Assembly: GCF_032854445.1 (NCBI RefSeq)
Contig: NC_088298.1
Coordinates: 1,918,160 to 1,982,159 of the forward strand
Origin: Liolophura sinensis
Lineage: Eukaryota; Mollusca; Polyplacophora; Chitonida; Chitonidae
DNA length: 64,000 nt
Direction: 5' to 3'
Shown one piece after another: positions 12,150 to 24,300 of the stretch. A model generated the notes under the pieces. It saw nothing but the letters and a program-made list of their open reading frames with translations, was not told where the DNA came from and made no database searches. Position 1 is the stretch's first letter; each line of letters begins with the position of its first letter. A program made the position numbers and the translations under genes.

Positions 12150-12416
12150 TTTATTTATTTATTTATTTGATTGGTGTTTTACGCCGTACTCAGGAATATT
12201 TCACTTATACGAAGCCGACCAGTATTATGGTGGGTGGAAACCGGGCAGCGCTAGGGGCAAACCCACGGCCATCCGCAGGTTGCTGGCAAATCTTCCCACG
12301 TATGGCCGGAGATTAAGTCAGCATGAGCTGGACTTGGACTCACCGCGACTGCATTGAGAGTCTCCTAGGTCATTACGTTGCGCTAGCGCGCTAACTAACT
12401 GAACAAGGGAGGCCCC
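12150..12416 (-). mobile_element. Full-length SINE family A with 13-bp target-site duplication
   Basis: Flanked by GGTACCTGACTGA (12137-12149) and GGTACCCGACTGA (12417-12429), one mismatch. Read on the minus strand it starts ggggcctcccttgttcagtt with an A-box-like TTCAGTTAGTTAGCGCG, then a B-box-like GAGTCCAAGTCC, then the shared body, and ends in (AAATA)n. This defines the family length as about 267 bp. Confidence 0.92.
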
Positions 12417-12429
12417 GGTACCCGACTGA

Positions 12430-12537
12430 GGTATCTGACAGAGGTCCATTTATTCTGGACACTACTCTTTGCTCTTCCCGTGAGTGAAAACTTCTTGAGT
12501 ACAGCGTCAAACGTCAGTCATTATGTCAATCAATCGG
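12430..12537 (+). mobile_element. 3' part of the interrupted SINE
   Basis: cccgtgagtgaaaacttctt, gagtacagcgtcaaacgtca and gtcattatgtcaatcaatcg match the family tail in diverged form, in the same orientation as 12025-12149. Confidence 0.65.
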
Positions 12538-15136
12538 ATGTCCTCATGACAGAATGACCGCTGACCAGGACAGGGTTTTTTTGGGGTAAAAAGTCATCAA
12601 ACGAATATACTTCCCGAAATTACACGTTAACCCCGATTAACTCTTAAGATTTGTACTTTAACAAAGAATATTTTACAAACACCCCAACCCCCAACTACCC
12701 ACCACCCCGACCCTCATCCCCATTTGTTCTTCAACAAAGATTATTTACCTCCCACCACAGCCCTTGAAGAGTAATTATAAGGAAACCGGAGGACGTGTCG
12801 GGCCTAGCAAAGTACAGGGCAAACTGCACCACTCAAAACAGAATCAGCGGGTTCTGAATTCGAACTCCTGACCTCCATGGTGAAAGGTCATTAGTTCCTT
12901 AGTAACAGCGTTGATTCGCTGTACATTGCCGTTGATGAGCGAACGTTGGGAGAAACCATTGCACAAAAAACAAAAAGAACAAGTCTGATATATGTAAAGT
13001 TCGAAAATAAAAGTTTATTTCCCTGAATATATGCGTGTAAGGCCATCTAAAACCTTTTACCCGGTGTAGGGCCACGTAACTACAATAAATACTTCATGAA
13101 AATCACCATTTTAATCTCAGTATAAATTCCGTGTAAAAGTTTAAATTTTATTGGATTGTCATTTTTGTTTTCACTATTGATAAAATTTTCTGTTATTCAC
13201 AAAAATAGAAGCGATTTGCGTAATAGAGCGTTCATGCGCATGTCTGCTGAACCATTATGTAGGCGTATTACGTAATCCCAACATATTTTATCACGGTTTC
13301 GATCAGAATCCAAATTTTAGCTGACTCGGCAAACTTTCGCCCCAATCGGCGTGCGATTTGCTTTGCTTCAGCCAAATACTAAATTAGTATTTAAATTTAT
13401 GTAATCGAAAGCATAGAAGTGCAAATATGTTTGCCTTCACAAGATTACGTCATTATGCAAAGATATGTTGTAACGAGGATGTGAAGGTGAGGTGTGGAAG
13501 TGTGTGTGAAGGGAGCGGGGTCGGGTGGGAGTGCGTGTGAAGGGAGGGGATGGTAGCGTGGGGGAGTGGGGGTGGGGGGTGGGTGGGTGATGAGGAGAGT
13601 CCATTGGACATGTCTCACAAATGAACCGTGATATCACCGTTTCGAGAATTACATCGGTATATATGTTTTCGGGGTTTTTTTGTAGAATATTTGTATTCAG
13701 CACTACCGCATCTAGATTAATCATATAAACTTCCTATTCACCGACTGACCAATAATAGTAGCGTTGTTTATATCAGAACTATTTTCCATCCAATCAGAAG
13801 ACGGGTAACAAAAGTGCACCATGACGATGACAAAGGCATTTTCATTGAATAGCTTTATGTTCAATAATACTATCGTTTGCCCCAAAAATCTGGGTGTGTT
13901 GCAATTTTGTTTTATCTACAAAGCCATTTTACAGCATTTAATTCTTTAGCACGAAAAAATAATTACATCAAAATTCTGAACGTGACTTAATGGTATATTC
14001 CGGAACTACTCTAGCTACGTTGGAGGTTCTTCACGCTGTAAATAGACTGATTTCCGGTACCATTGAATTAGGCATCGGAAACCAGCTTCGTCTTGGCTGA
14101 GTGTAACCTGTTTTGTTTTGTGGCGTGGAAAATATGTACAAAAGAGACTATTTACAACAGACAATATCGTGATTTCTTACAATTATGATACATGGAAAAA
14201 TATAATAATGAAACGATAATGGAAAGCCCTGGTTATGAGTTACATTGACTATATACAGGAAAGACATGGCATGCATAAAATGTTAACAGCTTATCCGATA
14301 TCAGTTGGTTGCGTGAAGCGTAAATGTAGTTGGATGATAAGCCACTAAATTGCATTGTTCGTCAAGACGAAATGCCATTGGGTAATACTCCACTCATTTG
14401 CAGAGGTGCTCTGACACCTTGGGTCCAATCAACGTTAATCCGATTGATTCCAGTTTTTTTCACAATGAGTCCCACGTGACATGCAGTAAGAGTCTTATTG
14501 GTGTGATCACCTGAGTTGCATTGTCCAATCAGGACTTTGCTTTAGCACCAAACATCAAGGCGTTGTGTTGCAGAACACAATTTTCATCATTAAATGCTCA
14601 AATATTTAAATCCCACGGAGCCTGCTGTTCATTCCCTTTTTCTGTTGAGACGTTCCCACAGTGGTTAAACTTTGAAAATGGATTAAATGCCGCGTACACA
14701 GGTGACATTTTGTTGAGCTAATAATAACAAGAATTTAATATAAGATATTTTGACTCATACTGTAGGGAATCTCGGATGGAGTTGCACATTCATCACGCTT
14801 GAACCTACAACAACGCCATCTGGTGTCTTGATCATCATCGGCTGTTTCCATCACATATGTTATAAGCTTACACTAACGGATGTCATCATGGAATCTCATA
14901 TTATGAACTTATGACAAATCACCAAACGTAAACGGCACACACTGAGGTTGATGGAGAAATAAGAAATAAAAACAGGCACAAAAAAAAAGAAAAAAAACCC
15001 CACCAAAAACATGACGTTACAAATGAGGTGAGTTTGTTCGCATTATAGTTATACATTTAGTATAGAAAAGTATTTATATATATAAACAGGATTTTAATTT
15101 CTGTGTAAACATAAAGTCTCTATGAGTCCCGTTCCG
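12538..15136. other. 3' flank of the SLC4 gene; no gene recognised
   Basis: Unique AT-rich sequence. It probably includes the 3'UTR of the transporter (right edge). TTTATT on the plus strand near 13012 (AATAAA on the minus) and TTTAAT at 14734 (ATTAAA) are candidate polyadenylation signals. A G-rich tract lies at 13506-13590. Confidence 0.5.
13560..13588 (+). other. Predicted G-quadruplex tract
   Basis: Five G-runs of three or more separated by one to three bases (ggggg agt ggggg t gggggg t ggg t ggg), inside a longer G-rich strand from 13506. Confidence 0.7.
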
Positions 15137-15352
15137 CTACAAGCGACTGTCTTCGGTTTTTTTGGCCACCGAGTTGTCGTAACTAGGTGGTGGGGTTCCG
15201 TTTTCCGGCGATTCGCGTCCAGAATCAACTTCCGGTTCTTCGGGTTCTTGTTCCTCTTGAATGTAAAAACTGGGAGCTTTACCGTTTGACTTTGTCATCT
15301 CTAAATCTGTCGTGGACACCGTCTTGAAGCTCGGGACTGAGTCGGCCTGTAT
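15137..15352 (-). CDS. SLC4 transporter exon 19, C-terminal tail and stop
   Basis: Residues 1031-1101 and TAG. Hydrophilic cytoplasmic tail with an acidic stretch ([13 protein letters not shown]), a PPxY motif (PPSY, 1085-1088) and the last residues D-S-R-L, which fit a class I PDZ ligand (S-x-L). The tail is not conserved with relatives I know. Support comes from the acceptor (gatccacag), phase 0 joining and the clean stop. An ATTAAA-type polyadenylation candidate on this strand lies at 14734-14739. Confidence 0.88.
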   Translation of the reverse strand: MQADSVPSFKTVSTTDLEMTKSNGKAPSFYIQEEQEPEEPEVDSGRESPENGTPPPSYDNSVAKKTEDSRL

Positions 15353-18300
15353 CTGTGGATCAAAAACAAACACAGTAAACATTAGTAAAGATGGTCAACA
15401 TTTGTGGTCATATTTGTTTGGTTGGTATCCAAGGGTAACCTCATCCATAGAAAATATGCATATTAAAGTTGACTCCAATTACTGATGAAACACACCAGCC
15501 CCCCCCCCCCCCCACCACACCCCACCCCCACCCACCATGTTTGTTACAGTACCTTATTTAGACTTCTAACCAGTGTTTAAAATATAATGATGGTAAATAG
15601 TAAGCCGGTAACATTATGTTTTGTGAACAAAATCCAAATAGACAATGTAATAATACCCAGTTACACAAAGCATTTAGCACTGAATCAGTATTGTCATTAT
15701 TTCCGAAAGTAACCGATTTTGTGTGGGATTTTCAAAGACGTAACATATATTATAAAATTCAGTTCTGTACCTTTTCTGGATCCACTTTTTCAACTTTCTT
15801 TTTGCCTGAACCCGGCATTATATCGTCCAGCCATTTTAGTTCCGTTTGAGTGAAGATACAATCCATGAATTTACGGACGAAACACGTGCCCAAAACCTGA
15901 GGAGGAAGAAAACAGAAAGTTTTTGGTTTTAGGAATTTAAATACAGAATTAGCGAAAAGGTAGAGTACCATATCTGTTAGAATTTAGTATTTGTACAATA
16001 AAAACTGTCACACTGAGAAAGATGTGTTTAAGGGCATCATGAAACGTATCTTGCCCTATCATCGTTATGATTTCAGGGCAAAATACCGTCATCGTTTCAT
16101 CAGAATGAGGAAACATAATCCCTATCCCTTTCTTATTAGGTCTAGATGCATGAAGTAAACGCTTGTCTGTAAACGTCAGGTCAGACAGAAATATGTTCTT
16201 CACTGTGAGAAATACGCCAGGCCCCGGGATCACGAAGCGATTTTGGACTTTCCTCTCCGTTGTTTAGCTGAAATGTGCTTTACAATAACTTACCGCGAAT
16301 TTACCTTCCCTGATAAGAGGGGAATCAGATTAAGATTGGTTATGTATTTTATAGTAAGACGTGGGCAGTTGTGACTTGTATTATTGCTATAAAACAACAT
16401 GTACTGATTACTAAGTTCGGAATTTAGCGTAAAGCCTGAGGTAGATTGCGTTGATATTTCCCACGCGCCAATTACTAATTACCAACATCCTCACCAATTA
16501 CTAATTACCATCATCCTCACCACATCCTAACCCCGAGCTGTGTGGCACTGTTTTGTCCTCCCCCCCCCCCCCCACCTTCCCGTGGTAAGTTCTGACTGGT
16601 ACTTACCATGATTGGAAACACAATGGAGATCAGTTTAATTTGTTTGATGACCATGAGTACGGCCAGACATGCGATCTGCATGGCGGTAAACAGGTGGACG
16701 CGCCATAATCTCACGTGACGTAGGTACATGTAGTCCGGTTGGTATTTCTTGGGCATGAACATGATCAGGATTCGGTCGATAAACTGTGAGGTAGGAAAAC
16801 AAAAACATCCGCTGTGACAAATAGATCCAACATGGCTGGCGTTTGATAAGGTCCCTACAAATTACACTACATATATACGCGTATTTCCGTTTCGTTTTGT
16901 ATCTTGAACATAACAGACCAAATCATAGCATATATCCCAGGTGATTTCCGAATAGAGTATGTTGCAAAAAATGCTTTCAGCATTTGATCCTTTGAGTCAA
17001 AAGATTAAAGACTGAGTCAGTAGATTAAAGCTGGGGATTTCACCATATAACATTTAATCACGATAGGAACTAAATTACCGTGTTGAGTTATGGCATTCAC
17101 GCAAGATAGCGAGATGTCTCACGAGAAACTCACGCTTTCCTACTAGACTTACCTGCATTCCAGTGAGAGCGGCAACACCCATGTAGAAGAACACGCCGTA
17201 CAGGACAGCCATTGGGATGAACTGGAAAAGAAGCCCATCAGAAACTGACTGTTTGCTTATTTATTTGATTGGTGTTTTACGCCGTATTCAAAAATATTTC
17301 ACTTTAAACATACGACGGCGGCCAGCATTATGGTGGAAGGAAACCAGGGCAGAGCCCAGGGGAAACCTACGACCATCCGCAGGTTGTTGACAGACTTTTT
17401 AACGTATGAGTGGAGAGAAAGCCAGCATGAGCTGGACTTGAACTCACAACGACCGCTAGCACACTAACGATTAATCCACGGAGAGTTGCTACAAGACTCA
17501 AGACTGAAGAGCTCACTGTTGGACATAAACGTCAAACATTTTAATGACTGGTTTAACGCCACGTCAGCAATATTTCAGCCAATTCGTTATGATCAACGTA
17601 AAAGAAGCATACACTAATGACTGAAGTCATACATGAGGCTTGGAAGTCTAAAAAAACACAACATTGCGGATTTAAATCTAGAGGCGTCAAATCAGACACT
17701 GGTATACCAGCCGTCAAGCAAAAGGGACGTTCCGGGTTGAAATTAGTCCGACAAAGAGAGTATAAATTGAAGACTTGTCAGAATGAGAACACTATGCATC
17801 AGAGATTCAAGTGAACACGAAGATGCGTACATAAAGGTTTAAAGTAACAGTGAGCGATGGTTACCTTCAGAAGCAAACTTTGTGTGAAAGAAGGCTACGT
17901 TTGATGATTCAAGTAAAGTGACAGAAATCTATTTTGAGGAGTACATTCTGAGTGAGGGGAGGTTACACTGAAATTCAAGTGAAGTTGAGACCCTATCTTG
18001 AGGAATGAACTGACAGTCATAGTAGGCTATACGCTGAAGATTCTACTAATATGTTACAGACCATATCTTGAAGAGTTAACTGAAAGTGATATCAGGCTGT
18101 ATGTTAAAGATTCAAGCAGGACTGGCTGACAATATCTTGAGTTAACTGAAAGTGAAGTAAGGCTGTACGCTGAAGTTTCTAGTAAGATTGGCTGGCCATG
18201 TCTTGAAGCGTTAACAGCAATTGATATTAGGCTACACGCTCAAGATTCTGGTAAGATTGGCAGGCCTTATCTTGAAGACTTAACCGGAAGTGATATCAGG

Positions 18301-21300
18301 CTGTATGTTAAGGACTCAAGCAAGATTGAGATAACCTACCTTCAGGATAACTGTCATGAAGACTGTCAGCCCGCTGAGGATTCCAACGAGAAGGGCTGTA
18401 ACTCTCTGCTCTCTACAAGACGAAACATTGTAACTGTTTTGAGAAAAGTGTCTGATTAAAATGTGGAATATGTAGCGCGTGGTCACCCAACAAAGGCTTT
18501 CAGTTTTGACAAAAGAGGTAATTTTAACTCGTCTAGTTTTGCATTTTCGAGAAGTTTGTTTTATTAACATGAATTGATAGCTTTTGACTGGTGTTAATGC
18601 TGTTCCCCATTTAAAATAGGTGAATATGTGAACTTTGCTCCTACGGACCATTGGCTAACACATATTAGGTCATTTTTCAATCGTATCGGAAAACCAGGTT
18701 TTTCGACAGAGCATGGAATCGATAGAATCGAATGATCAGTAGTGGAGAAGGTAGTCAGAGCCCACAACGATGAACATCTCGTAATGGTTTTACCCTCGGT
18801 TCAAAGGGTAAGACTGGATACGACACACTTATTAAGTCACTAACCTGACTCCCAGGAATACGGGCTTCTCCCCCGGGGCGTTGCACTCAGACTCTTTCTT
18901 CAAGCTCATGATGTGGGCGATAGCGGAGACGGTGGCGGCCACATACCAGGGTAGACCCAAAAGGGAGCAAGCCGCAATCAGCAGAGCGACGACGAACATG
19001 TCCAGATGGTAGCCAGAACCTTTCTGTTAACGACAGAAGCAAGGTATACAGTTACCAGCAACTATTATTATTATTATTATTATTATTATATTTTATATAA
19101 AAGACCAGAGCATGAAGAGTAAAGCTAAGGCAGCGACGGCAGTGTGCTAGTTGGTAAATCTGGTCACATGTAACAACTGAAATATGGCCTCCTGTCAATT
19201 TACCCCAGTTAGCGTATTCTAAGTGTACTTGCAAACGTTTCAAAAGTAGGAACTACTTCGACGCCCCCCCCCCCCCCCGGTCTCTTTATTTATATGCGCT
19301 TCCTATGATACAGAAAGGTAGTTAAAATATGTTTGAGTAGCCTACTATAATCATTAATACACACATATTTGCTTAAAAATTTCGCAAAGAAAAGCAACTG
19401 GACACTCAAAACAGTTAAATGTAACAGAAAGTCTGTTGTCTAAGTGATATTTAACAAAATGAATCTGCTGCAATTACAGAATACATACTAGCATCCCTTA
19501 ACATTTAAATTTAACAGGTTAATTTTTGGGGCTGTAGAGAATGAGAAAACAGGAAGTCACCCAACCTGAATTTTGACAATGGTTTCCCCAAGATAAGGTT
19601 GACGAGCAAACCCCTGTAAGTTGCCTACCTTCAGCTTGTTCTCCTTCCGGTTGACGATGACGGCTGTGATTTGCTGATCCATGAAAATCAAGATGGAGGC
19701 CAAGAGACCAGGAATCACTCCAGTGATTGGAAGCCACCACGGGTTCTTGTCGCTGATTGGGTTGATGAACCAGCCACGTACTTTGCTATTGGTTGGCTGT
19801 TGAAGAAAATCCAGAAGGACAATCAATATCACCCCAGAAATTTGGCTGACAAACTTTAAGTGAAAGGTCTGATAAAGGATTGAGTTCATGTGACGCGAAA
19901 TTCTACGCCTCAATGTGAGTTTCTCACACTTAAACACGAGTCTATCTGATAGCATGCCAATATGGAAATAAATAAGCTTTTACCTTATATTACGTTTAGG
20001 CCTTTGAAAGTTGCTAGGTGTGAAATGAGAGCAATTCTAGGGGTAGTTAAAAATCAAAAATTGAACAGTGCTTAAAGGTCATGAATACTGTTCTCTGGAT
20101 ATAAGCTTAGTCTTATTGGCCAGCAATATTGCGCCTATAGTTTCGCATCGCCTGTTGTTCCTTAAGTGAACGCTTCTCGTTAAAAGAAAGAGAGCTTAGA
20201 AAAAGTGAGTGAGTGAGTGCTGGGGTTTAACGTCGTTCTTAACAATTTTTCCGTCATAAGAAGCCCTTGGAGTACGTGTAATGTGCCTCCTTGTTGCAGG
20301 ACGGGTTTCCACCGCTCTTTTATCTAGTGCAGCTTCACAAGACGACTTATTGAAGGCAAGTAAGCCGCCCAGCCCGAGCCATTATACTGATACGGGTCAT
20401 GCACTATCCCCTTCATGCTGAACATCAAGGGAGGAAGTTACAACTTCCTTCTTTAAAGTCTTGGGTGTGACTCGACCCGACCCAGGATTGACCCTGGATT
20501 TACCGCCCCCGAAGCAGTTTAGAAAGAAGACTTTTGCATAATAATCGCATTTCACAATCAACGTTTCATGCGAAAAACAGCAAGATCAATTCCTAAAACA
20601 ACGATCAACCAGTAAAAGCCAACAACCATTTTTTCAGATCTATAGTTATAGACAGTTTTAGAAGGCAGGTATACTAGGTCTGAATATAGCGAGATTATCG
20701 ATTTGGTTGAACTTACCTCGAATGTGGACGGTACTGTGAGTTTTGGCGTGGGAAGGCCGACACCCCAGTCAAGAAGCACCATGGAGAGAATTGCAATCAG
20801 CACACCGAAGTCGGAAATGAACTGTCGGACCTAGTAGCAAAAAGACAAAGTAGCGGTTAGAATCGATCGTAACGGGATACCTATTCCCGCGCAATGGCAA
20901 ACTGACTATTGTTCTCTTGAAATGAATTAAAAGGGCGTAAAACTTCACTGCAAACGTGAACCATCTAAGAAAGAGAGACCTCTTTTTAGCCGAATGTCAT
21001 GGGGATGCAAACTGTGTTGACATTTGGTCATCAATAATTCCTGGCAGCACAGGGTACTTTACAGATCAAGAAGTCATGTTACTCAAAATGGCGTTAAATC
21101 CCAATCTTAAAATGAAATAAATAACTTAATAAATTTTGTTGTCAAGATGAATGGCAGGAAAGTGTCCCTCTTCCAAAGGACAAGACATCTTTATGACCAA
21201 TAACAAGATAAGATAAGCTATTGTTATTGATAAATAATGAATAACATTTCACTTGGCGATCAGCTTTATGAGTGGAAGAGACCGGAGTAAATCATCGACT

Positions 21301-24300
21301 TACATTATTGACAAAGACCACACATTCCCTGTCCAAGACCGGGTTCGAAATCGCACCCGGGTGTTTTAAGATTGAGACTACCGGTACGTACCATGGCTGA
21401 GAAGTAAGGCATGCGTTTGAAGTTCACAAGGAAGATGGTCAGGACGAATGTGCCGGCATAGAGTATGAGGGACATTAAAAACACATCGGGCACGTAAGGG
21501 CACTCGATGTCCGCCCCAACAACCATGAGGCAGTCCCGTTTGGTGAAATTTCCACCAATCAGCGTCTCGTTGATAAGGACTGTCGTCTCGTCGAAGCAAT
21601 TCTGGATGGCCGTCATATTTTCCATGGACATATTGGCAGTCATGGCAACGCCACCTGTGCTGCCTATCGCTGACGTCATATTGCCAACGTCACTGCTGTT
21701 GAAGTACAGGTAATCGTCGCAAGCCAAGGAGCAGAAGCAATGGCGGTTTTCGTCAGGGTGCGTGAGGAATTTTCCCTCGTGGTGTTCGGCGATGTCGAAT
21801 AGCTTGTGGAAGGCCTCATAGATGAAAATCACGGCGATTAACGTCGCGAAGCATTCTTCCGTGAATCGCGTAATATAGCGCACGAGGGCGCTGAGATCTA
21901 GGGCGACGACAACGAGGAGGATTAATGCTGTCCATAGTCCTATCCAGACTCGATATGGCATGTAATCCAAGTCATTATCCCTAATGCAGCCGACAACAAA
22001 ACAAAAAGGCAGTTAGAACCTGTACATTGGTAAGTCTATATCAAAGACTACATTAAAGCGGGCAACAAAGAGGGCAGTTGGATACTATACATTTTTGATG
22101 GCCATATTGAGACCAGTGATGTAACGTCAGTTTTTTGCCACTTGACACACTCAGATTGTTATATTTCATCATTCAAAATGCATTTTCATGTAGAGCCATG
22201 AATGCATTTGACAAATGGACCTTGAAACGAGCTATTTCAAGCCAAAAATACTTCTGTGACGTCACTCATACCCGCTGGATCCCAACAGGCCACCATAAGA
22301 ATCCTATGTTTTAAATGCATTTTAGTCGGTTAGAAAAATTTTTAAAAAAATAAATCAAACTATTTTCCTAGTCAGTGTTTATTGGTCTGTCATCTCATAA
22401 ATGCTTTATTTTATTATTTTCTTTGCCTTTAAAACACGGTGGAATTCACCTTATTAATGGTGGCGCGATGTTGCATCGAAAAAAGGCTTGGTATGCAGGC
22501 TTACAAATCTCATAAGGCCAAGTGGACCCAAAGAATCTTCAAGGCAAGTTTATCGCCTTTTCGTCGCACGGCATTATTTTTATTTTCGACATATTGTAAA
22601 CAACAAAACCTGGTATCAGTTGAAGACGAGAGAGTCTGAACTATTTTTTTGCACATCTAGCGTCGTTTTCGAATCAATATGGCGGTGCCGTCTATAAGAT
22701 ATGTATGCTGTGACAGGCACACATGTCGGATAAAATCACTCACTTGCAGAAGTTGTAGACAATCATTTCCAGGACCAACATGGGACCGGTGCTTCCGAGG
22801 ATGTTCAAAGGTTGTCCGGAGAAAAGGGCAAAGATAATTCCAGTTATGGCTGCGGCCAGAATACACTCCATTGCAGCCTACCGGACACAAAAGATACAAA
22901 AGCTGATTTTAGTTGAAAAAGATGAAGTACAGGCTTTAGGGTCATTTCTCTTTTCGATATCGTTTTGTGTCAAATCAGCACTTTGTTTCTATATTTTTAA
23001 AAACATCTTAGTCAAGTTTTTACAGTGAATAGATTTTCTTTTTGCATATGTGCAACAGCTGTGTATTTTCATGTTTACAACAAGTTGGATACACAAGTCA
23101 TTAATTACGACGGATTCCAGCGCCAGGAGTTATTGAGGCATGGAGATATGAAGGTATGCGAGACAAAAATCATTGTGATGCATCTTCACTGTACGTCAGG
23201 GATACATTGCGACCACTTCGTAAGACGGGCCTCTGAAGCCTGTTTTACAAAGCTGTCGCAACGTTACGTCAAACGCATTTTCCATGGTGACGTATTCCTT
23301 CACTATACGTTATCATGGAACTGCCACCAGACGCAAATTGAGACTGCTTGGAAGAACGGATACTACGGTGAAAAACAAACCATTAACAGGCATGTTTACA
23401 CTGTCAGGCTCGGGTTACGTTTACATACCATGTAATTGTTTGTTTCTGTTCCAAGGACACCACCAAAGGTCACGTTAGGAGTCAAGGTCGCCAGGTACAA
23501 GTAGATAAAAGAGGCAAAACACTGCACGTGCAAACTGTCCTTATAGTCACTAAGATACCAGGGTGCTTTCCTTTTGATGTCGTTGATCATTCCACCGAAG
23601 AGTCTGCCGGACGAAGAGTGGTAAAGAAAATATGGATGTGTGTCTGTGTGAGAGTAAATGGTAAAATTAATTCTGAGACATTTCCCTTTTATCGCTTGTT
23701 CGCATATTAAATGCCACATGTTTATTACTTATTTATTTATTTATTTGATTGGTGTTTTACGCCATACTTATACGACAGCGGCCACCATTATGGTGGGAGA
23801 AAACTGGGCGGAGCTCGGGAAAACCCACGGCCATTCGCTGGTTGCTGGAAGATCTTCCCACGCACACATTTATTTTAGTAAACGCGTATATAAACACAGT
23901 CATGTTTGCTGGACTATTTGAGTTTATTGAAAACATCCACCATATTACTGTGTAGACACATGATGACTTACTATCATATACACATCTCTAGTTAGTTACT
24001 AAAAGATAGCGTTTATAAATAAACATCAGAAAGCGTTTCTAAACTGTAATAGAAATGTGTTTAAATATGAAATAAAAATATAAACATTAATCTGAAAAAA
24101 AGAAGAGAAAAATAAATAAATAACAAAAGCCCTTACCGTCCGCTGCGGACTAAGGTAGGATCAAAATGGGCTTCTTCCTCAGCCTCCTCCGAAGCTTCAG
24201 AAAGTTGCTCTTTTTCCTGGATCTCTTTGATTTCCGTCAACTCGGACAGTTGCGCAGCAGACGACAGTCGTCGAGGAAACTAGAATGTAGAAAACAACAA

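Noticed and set aside
12330-12416. tRNA gene
   Set aside because: A-box and B-box-like sequence is the head of a SINE; no complete cloverleaf or anticodon arm can be drawn.
13437-13724. Pro/His-rich 95-codon minus frame
   Set aside because: Its composition follows from the G-rich tract on the plus strand.
15771-15896. Carbonic anhydrase II binding site (LDDI) in the transporter tail
   Set aside because: The four residues are part of a conserved structural stretch and the functional claim for such motifs is disputed; not reported as a feature.
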